Below the pieces are notes generated by a model that saw only the letters and a list, made by a program, of their open reading frames with translations, made no database searches and had not been told where the DNA came from. From positions 1-10,267 of the forward strand of contig CAYSLU010000130.1 of the NCBI GenBank assembly GCA_964431965.1: 10,267 bases of DNA, read 5' to 3'. Origin of the DNA: CAYSLU01 sp964431965. GTDB taxonomy: Bacteria > Verrucomicrobiota > Kiritimatiellia > CAIKKV01 > CAYSLU01. Positions 6,877-10,267 of this stretch are shown in pieces. Position numbers and translations under genes: made by a program. The number at the start of each line of letters is the position of its first letter. Positions within the stretch are counted from its first letter, which is position 1.

Positions 6877-7447
6877 ATGACCGATCATCCTTCCCGAACT
6901 GCGCCGGACTCGGGCATACCCATCGACGTCGGCCGTCAGCTGTTCCTCGACGACTTCCTGGTCGAGTCGACATCGCTCGTGCGGACGTTCCACCAGCCTG
7001 AGTACTTCCCGGGCAACCCGGTCCTGAAGCCCGACCGGCCCTGGGAGTCCGCAGGCACCGGTCCGTTTGCCGCGCCCTTCAGCGACGGCGTCTGGTACGA
7101 CCCGCGCGACCGGCTGTTCAAGATGCGGGACTACGCCGGTTATCAGGGCGGCCTGACCTGCCTTGCGACCTCCCATGACGGCATCCACTGGGACAAGGCG
7201 GCTCATCGCGCCGTTCGACCTCGCTCATGCGCGGGCGGCACGCGGCAACCAGACACGCATTCGAGTGGGTTGGGACGGCGCGCCGGTCCTGGTCGCGCTC
7301 GCCGGCCGGCCGGTCCGCTTCCGCGTCCATCTGAAGCGCGGCCGGCTGTACGCATTCTGGGTCACGCCTGACCCGGCCGGAGCCAGCTTCGGCTACGTCG
7401 CGGGCGGTGGGCCGGGACTTGCCGGATCAATCGACGCGCCGGAGTAG
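6877..7447 (+). pseudogene. Beta-propeller glycosidase-like gene with internal deletion and frame change
   Basis: The first part, 6877-7197, encodes about 107 residues: GRQLFLDDFLVE, TFHQPEYFPGNPVLKPDRPWE, PFSDGVWYDPRDRLFKM, then CLATSHDGIHWDK. This resembles the start of GH32/GH43-type five-bladed propeller proteins common in Planctomycetota and Lentisphaerota. After 7197 that frame turns into Arg/Gly/Pro-rich sequence without family character and stops at 7371. The +1 frame from 7199 instead reads APFDLAHARAARGNQTRI, then LAGRPVRFRVHLKRGRLYAF and GASFGYVAGGGPG to TAG 7445-7447. That is the usual C-terminal end of the same family. The central blades are absent, leaving about 190 codons where I would expect well over 400. 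The likely cause is one internal deletion that also shifted the frame; an assembly error is the alternative. ATG 6877 has no clear binding site. ATG 6811, overlapping the ATPase stop, is in frame but gives a non-family leader. Confidence 0.72.
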
Positions 7448-7455
7448 GGACCGAC

Positions 7456-7464
7456 AGGAAGGAG
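7456..7464 (+). promoter_or_regulatory. Ribosome binding site AGGAAGGAG for the GHL10-like gene
   Basis: AGGAAGGAG ends six bases before ATG 7471. It lies in the 23-base gap after the broken glycosidase gene and supports 7471 as the start. Confidence 0.8.
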
Positions 7465-7470
7465 TACGCC

Positions 7471-9018
7471 ATGAGAGTGAGCGCCGATCGCCGTGCGGCC
7501 CGTGAGCGACGCAGGCGGATCATCTTCAACAATGACGGATGCGACAGCTTCTGCAATGACGGCCGTATGACCGCCGAGAGCCTGCTCGAGGCGCGCACGA
7601 GCGCGCTGGCCGACTCACAGGTCGACTCGCTCTTCTACTGCACGAACAAGGGGGGGGTCGGGAGCTTCTGTCACGCGACGCGCGTCGGCGATCCGTGGAT
7701 CCGCCGGGACGGCAACTACGCCCGAAACGTGACCCCGACGCTGATCGAACAGGGCCGCGATCCGCTGAGCGTCATGGCCGAATGGAGCCGCTCCAACGGG
7801 CGTGAGATCTTCTGGTCCCTGCGGATGAACGACACGCACGACGGCTGGGGGCCGGTTGGCGACTTCTCGAATGACCGGATCTCGACCGTGAAGCGGAAGA
7901 ACCCCGGGTGGCTGCTGGGCGCGGACGGGCGGAAGCCGCTGTTCGGATGCTGGACCGCCCTGAACTACGCGCTGGAGCCGGTCCGCGACTGGGTGTTCCG
8001 GCTGATCGAGGACGTGTGCCGGCGGTACGACCTGGACGGCGTCGAGTGCGACTTCCTTAGGCACGAGACGTTCTTTCCATCCACGGCGGCAGGCGAGCCG
8101 TGCACGGACGCCGAGCGCGCGGCGATGACCGGCCTGGTCCGCCACCTGCGCGGCCTGCTCGATGAGGTGGCCTCGGCGCGAGGCAAGCCCTTCCTGCTGG
8201 CGATCCGGGTGCCGGACTCGGTGGAGCTGGCCCGGGACCTCGGCCTCGACGTCGAGGCGTGGCTTGCCGAGGGGCTTGTGGATCTGGTTAGTGCGAGCTG
8301 CTACTACCGGCTGACTCCCTGGTCCGATCTGGTGGACCTGGGGCGTCGGCACGGCGTGCCGGTGTACCCGTGCCTGAGCGAGTCGCGGCTCAAGCTCGCC
8401 TCGGGCCAGCTCGAGCCGCTGCGTAACACACTCGAGTCCCTGCGGGGCCGCGCCCTCAACGCCTGGCAGGCGGGTGCGGACGGAATCTGCGTGTTCAACC
8501 TGTTCGATCCACGCAGTCGATTCTGGCGTGAGGCAGGCGACCCGGCGGAACTGAGTCGCCGCAGCCGGATCCACTTCGCGTCGGTCCGCGGGATGGGCGG
8601 CGCACTCTGGCGCGTGCCGCGGGTCTACCGCTACCGGCGGCTGCCGCTCCTGGCTCCCGAGCGTGCGCCGGGCTCCGTCGTCCACGTGCGGGGCGAGATG
8701 ACGGAGGTGGCGATCGACGCCGGCGGAGATCTGTCGGCGGCGCAGGCGATTGAGCTGCGCATGCGGGTGGCCGACCTCGACGATCCGGCCGGCGTGGCCG
8801 CGCGGTGGAACGGCCGCTGGCTTCCCGCCGGCGCGCTGCGTGACGGCTGCCTGTGCTGGCCGCTCGCCGCGGCCGAGGTGCGGCCCGTCGGCAACCGCGC
8901 CGGGCTGGTACTCGCGGGCGCGGCGGGTCCAGTCTGGGAGGACCTGCAGATCTGGGTCTCGACGGCCGGCACAGTCGGCTCGATGGAAGCATCCCTCACG
9001 TCGCTCGTCACGGGCTGA
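7471..9018 (+). CDS. GHL10-like TIM-barrel protein (family-10 glycosylhydrolase-like), cytoplasmic
   Basis: The protein has 515 residues and no signal peptide (its N-terminus is MRVSADRRAARERRRR, strongly basic). Barrel-like strands include REIFWSLRMNDTHD (111-124), YDLDGVECDFLRHETF (186-201), FLLAIRVP (241-248), LVSASCYY (272-279), HGVPVYPCLSES (294-305) and GADGICVFNLFD (335-346). The D-G-V-E-C-D-F-x-R stretch corresponds to the 'DGI..DY.RYP'-type motif of GHL10-like barrels, with E192 and D194 as candidate acids. The segment R-x-N-D-T-H-D-G-W and N-P-G-W-L-L-G add conserved-looking polar sites. The last 120 or so residues (from about 395) look beta-rich and may be a small sandwich. The substrate is unknown. 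The start is supported by a good binding site, and the gene follows the broken glycosidase by 23 bases. The barrel call is moderate to good; glycosidase activity is inferred. Confidence 0.7.
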   Translation: MRVSADRRAARERRRRIIFNNDGCDSFCNDGRMTAESLLEARTSALADSQVDSLFYCTNKGGVGSFCHATRVGDPWIRRDGNYARNVTPTLIEQGRDPLSVMAEWSRSNGREIFWSLRMNDTHDGWGPVGDFSNDRISTVKRKNPGWLLGADGRKPLFGCWTALNYALEPVRDWVFRLIEDVCRRYDLDGVECDFLRHETFFPSTAAGEPCTDAERAAMTGLVRHLRGLLDEVASARGKPFLLAIRVPDSVELARDLGLDVEAWLAEGLVDLVSASCYYRLTPWSDLVDLGRRHGVPVYPCLSESRLKLASGQLEPLRNTLESLRGRALNAWQAGADGICVFNLFDPRSRFWREAGDPAELSRRSRIHFASVRGMGGALWRVPRVYRYRRLPLLAPERAPGSVVHVRGEMTEVAIDAGGDLSAAQAIELRMRVADLDDPAGVAARWNGRWLPAGALRDGCLCWPLAAAEVRPVGNRAGLVLAGAAGPVWEDLQIWVSTAGTVGSMEASLTSLVTG

Positions 9019-9040
9019 CTCGTCGCGCTGGCAACGGCCG

Positions 9041-9063
9041 CCGCGCAGGCGTATCCTGCGCGG
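9041..9063 (+). terminator. Perfect 9-bp GC-rich hairpin, possible terminator
   Basis: CCGCGCAGG (9041-9049) and CCTGCGCGG (9055-9063) form a perfect stem with a CGTAT loop, 22 bases after the stop at 9018. It is followed by TCTGTTCTC, a weak U-rich tract. This is consistent with a weak intrinsic terminator or attenuator between the barrel gene and the dehydratase gene. Confidence 0.5.
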
Positions 9064-9100
9064 TCTGTTCTCGAGGAGGAGACGCCGGGACGGGCAATCC

Positions 9101-9106
9101 AAGGAG
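9101..9106 (+). promoter_or_regulatory. Ribosome binding site AAGGAG deciding start at 9113
   Basis: AAGGAG lies six bases before ATG 9113. The same frame is open upstream to 8750, but that upstream translation is Arg/Pro-rich shadow of the barrel gene, whereas family similarity begins at MSESNLTGFPRSDGRVG. Confidence 0.85.
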
Positions 9107-9112
9107 CGAGAG

Positions 9113-10267
9113 ATGAGCGAGTCGAATCTGACGGGCTTTCCCCGATCGGACGGGCGGGTTGGATTCCGCAACCACGTAATCGTGATTCCCCTCACGGGCT
9201 GCCAGGTGGAGATTGCCCGGCGCATCGCGGCCGGCGTTCCCGGCGCCACGTGCCTGGGCCAAGTCAACGGCTGCGACCTGCAGGGCGACGATTTCAAGCT
9301 GCTCGCCGCCATGTTGGAACACTTCGCCACTCACCCGAATGTCGGCGGCGTCCTCTTCCTCGCCATGGGCTGCGCGGCCACCCTGTCGCTGAACCTCCAG
9401 CGCAAGACGCGTGACAGCGGACGCCTCGCCGAGACGCTGAACACGCAGGCCGCTGGAACCACCGCCACGGTCGAGGGCGGCATCCGCATCGCCCGCGACA
9501 TGGCGGCCGAACTCGCCAGGACCGCACGCGTGCCGGTGCCCTTCAGCGCCCTCACGGTTGGCACCAAGTGCGGCGCCTCCGATCTCCGCTCGTTCTCGCA
9601 CTGCCACCCGGTCGTCGGCCGCGCCTGCGATCTGCTGGTGGCCAGGGGCGCCACGGTGGTGCTTTCGGAGGACTGCGAGCTCGTGGCGTCGGCCCCGCTC
9701 CTGGCGGAGCGCGCGGAAACGCCAGCCGTAGCCGACCGGATCCGGTCGCTTCCCGACACCGTGAACGCCGGCTGGCAGAAGCGGTTCGGGTACACGCTCG
9801 AGGACTTTGCCTTGAAAGCCAACACGCGAGAGAAGTGGGCGGAGCGGTCGCTCGCGCACGCCGCCAAGGCGGGCACCACGCCATTCCGGGGCTTCTTCGA
9901 GATGGAGGAGCGCGTCTCCGGCCCGGGGCTCGTGATCCTCAACGCGCCGAACACCGACCTGGAGTGCGTCACCGCGCTCGCCGCCGCCGGCTGCAACGTG
10001 ACGGTGTTCACGACCGGCCGCGGCACGCCGGTCGGGTCGCCCGCCAGCATCACCGTAAAGGTGACCGCCACCCGCGCCACGTTCGAGAAGATGGCCGAAA
10101 ACATGGACGCCTGCGTGGCCGGCGTGGAGGAAGGACCCTCCACCCTGGAGGAGGCCGCACAGGCGCTCGTTCAATCCCTGGTCGATGCAGCCAACGGCAA
10201 GTGGACCGCAGCCGAGCGGCTTCAGCACTGGGAAGTGGCGATGCCGATTCGTGGAGTGACCTACTGA
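9113..10267 (+). CDS. UxaA-family dehydratase large subunit (altronate/galactarate dehydratase-like)
   Basis: The protein has 384 residues, ending with TGA exactly at the window end. It opens with GFPRSDGRVGFRNHVIVIP, the standard start of the UxaA/GarD catalytic region. Further hallmarks are TGC (C30), NGCD (C54), AMGC (C87), TKCGASD (C153), a later SEDCEL stretch, and FTTGRGTPVGSP with a closing M-A-E-N-M-D segment. These enzymes are iron-dependent dehydratases that turn a hexonate such as altronate or galactarate into a 2-keto-3-deoxy acid. The full-length E. coli-type protein carries an N-terminal SAF domain of about 100 residues. That domain is absent here, so a separate small-subunit gene is expected, perhaps just downstream of the window. 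The usual K-C-G-G-S-D-x-x-S-G is altered to KCGASDLRSFSHCHP, and the usual 'SET-P/E' stretch to SEDCEL, so the substrate may differ from altronate. It pairs logically with the DapA/NanA-type aldolase. Confidence 0.85.
   Translation: MSESNLTGFPRSDGRVGFRNHVIVIPLTGCQVEIARRIAAGVPGATCLGQVNGCDLQGDDFKLLAAMLEHFATHPNVGGVLFLAMGCAATLSLNLQRKTRDSGRLAETLNTQAAGTTATVEGGIRIARDMAAELARTARVPVPFSALTVGTKCGASDLRSFSHCHPVVGRACDLLVARGATVVLSEDCELVASAPLLAERAETPAVADRIRSLPDTVNAGWQKRFGYTLEDFALKANTREKWAERSLAHAAKAGTTPFRGFFEMEERVSGPGLVILNAPNTDLECVTALAAAGCNVTVFTTGRGTPVGSPASITVKVTATRATFEKMAENMDACVAGVEEGPSTLEEAAQALVQSLVDAANGKWTAAERLQHWEVAMPIRGVTY

Noticed and set aside
7615..9330. Long antisense open frame (571 codons) opposite the barrel gene, and another at 9008-10228 opposite the dehydratase
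   Set aside because: Both are codon-bias shadows. The + strand genes carry clear motifs and ribosome binding sites.
1..10267. CRISPR arrays, tRNA or rRNA genes, transposases
   Set aside because: No regularly spaced repeats, cloverleaf-like blocks or transposase motifs were seen on either strand by eye.

Overview
The window is GC-rich (44 G+C of 60 bases at 8221-8280) and every supported gene lies on the + strand, mostly with short gaps. It looks like an accessory carbohydrate or sugar-acid utilisation locus. Several proteins have the flavour of PVC-group bacteria (Planctomycetota, Lentisphaerota, Kiritimatiellota): a secreted toroid-plus-beta-sandwich protein, a SUMF1-like protein, a GHL10-like barrel, and a beta-propeller glycosidase relative beginning with a 'QLFLDDF'-type motif. 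This taxonomic call is inferred from protein style only and is tentative.

Layout. (1) 3-872: C-terminal part of a C45-type NTN hydrolase, cut by the window start. (2) 980-1297: N-terminal stub of an alpha/beta hydrolase whose reading frame runs into a strong imperfect palindrome (1229-1297). (3) 1340-3529: large secreted protein with a helical-toroid N-terminal half and a beta-rich C-terminal half, possibly a polysaccharide lyase. (4) 3622-4608: secreted SUMF1/FGE-fold protein without the catalytic cysteine pair. (5) 4672-5607: DapA/NanA-family class I aldolase. (6) 5654-6814: stand-alone AAA ATPase with a DUF4143 C-terminus, visibly lower in GC than its neighbours and preceded by an AT-rich hairpin. 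(7) 6877-7447: glycosidase-like gene reduced to its first and last parts by an internal deletion and frame change. (8) 7471-9018: cytoplasmic GHL10-like TIM-barrel protein. (9) 9041-9063: perfect hairpin. (10) 9113-10267: UxaA-type (altronate/galactarate dehydratase) large subunit without the N-terminal SAF domain.

How they may work together (inference). An exported toroid protein acts on a polysaccharide, perhaps a uronic-acid-containing one. A sugar-acid dehydratase of the UxaA family makes a 2-keto-3-deoxy acid, and the DapA/NanA-family aldolase cleaves such an acid. The ATPase does not fit this pathway and looks like a later arrival. Two genes of the cluster are broken, so the locus appears to be eroding or rearranging. 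I saw no tRNA, rRNA, CRISPR array or transposase. The most unusual items are the palindrome at the broken hydrolase, the internally deleted glycosidase, and the uncharacterised pair of secreted proteins (3) and (4).
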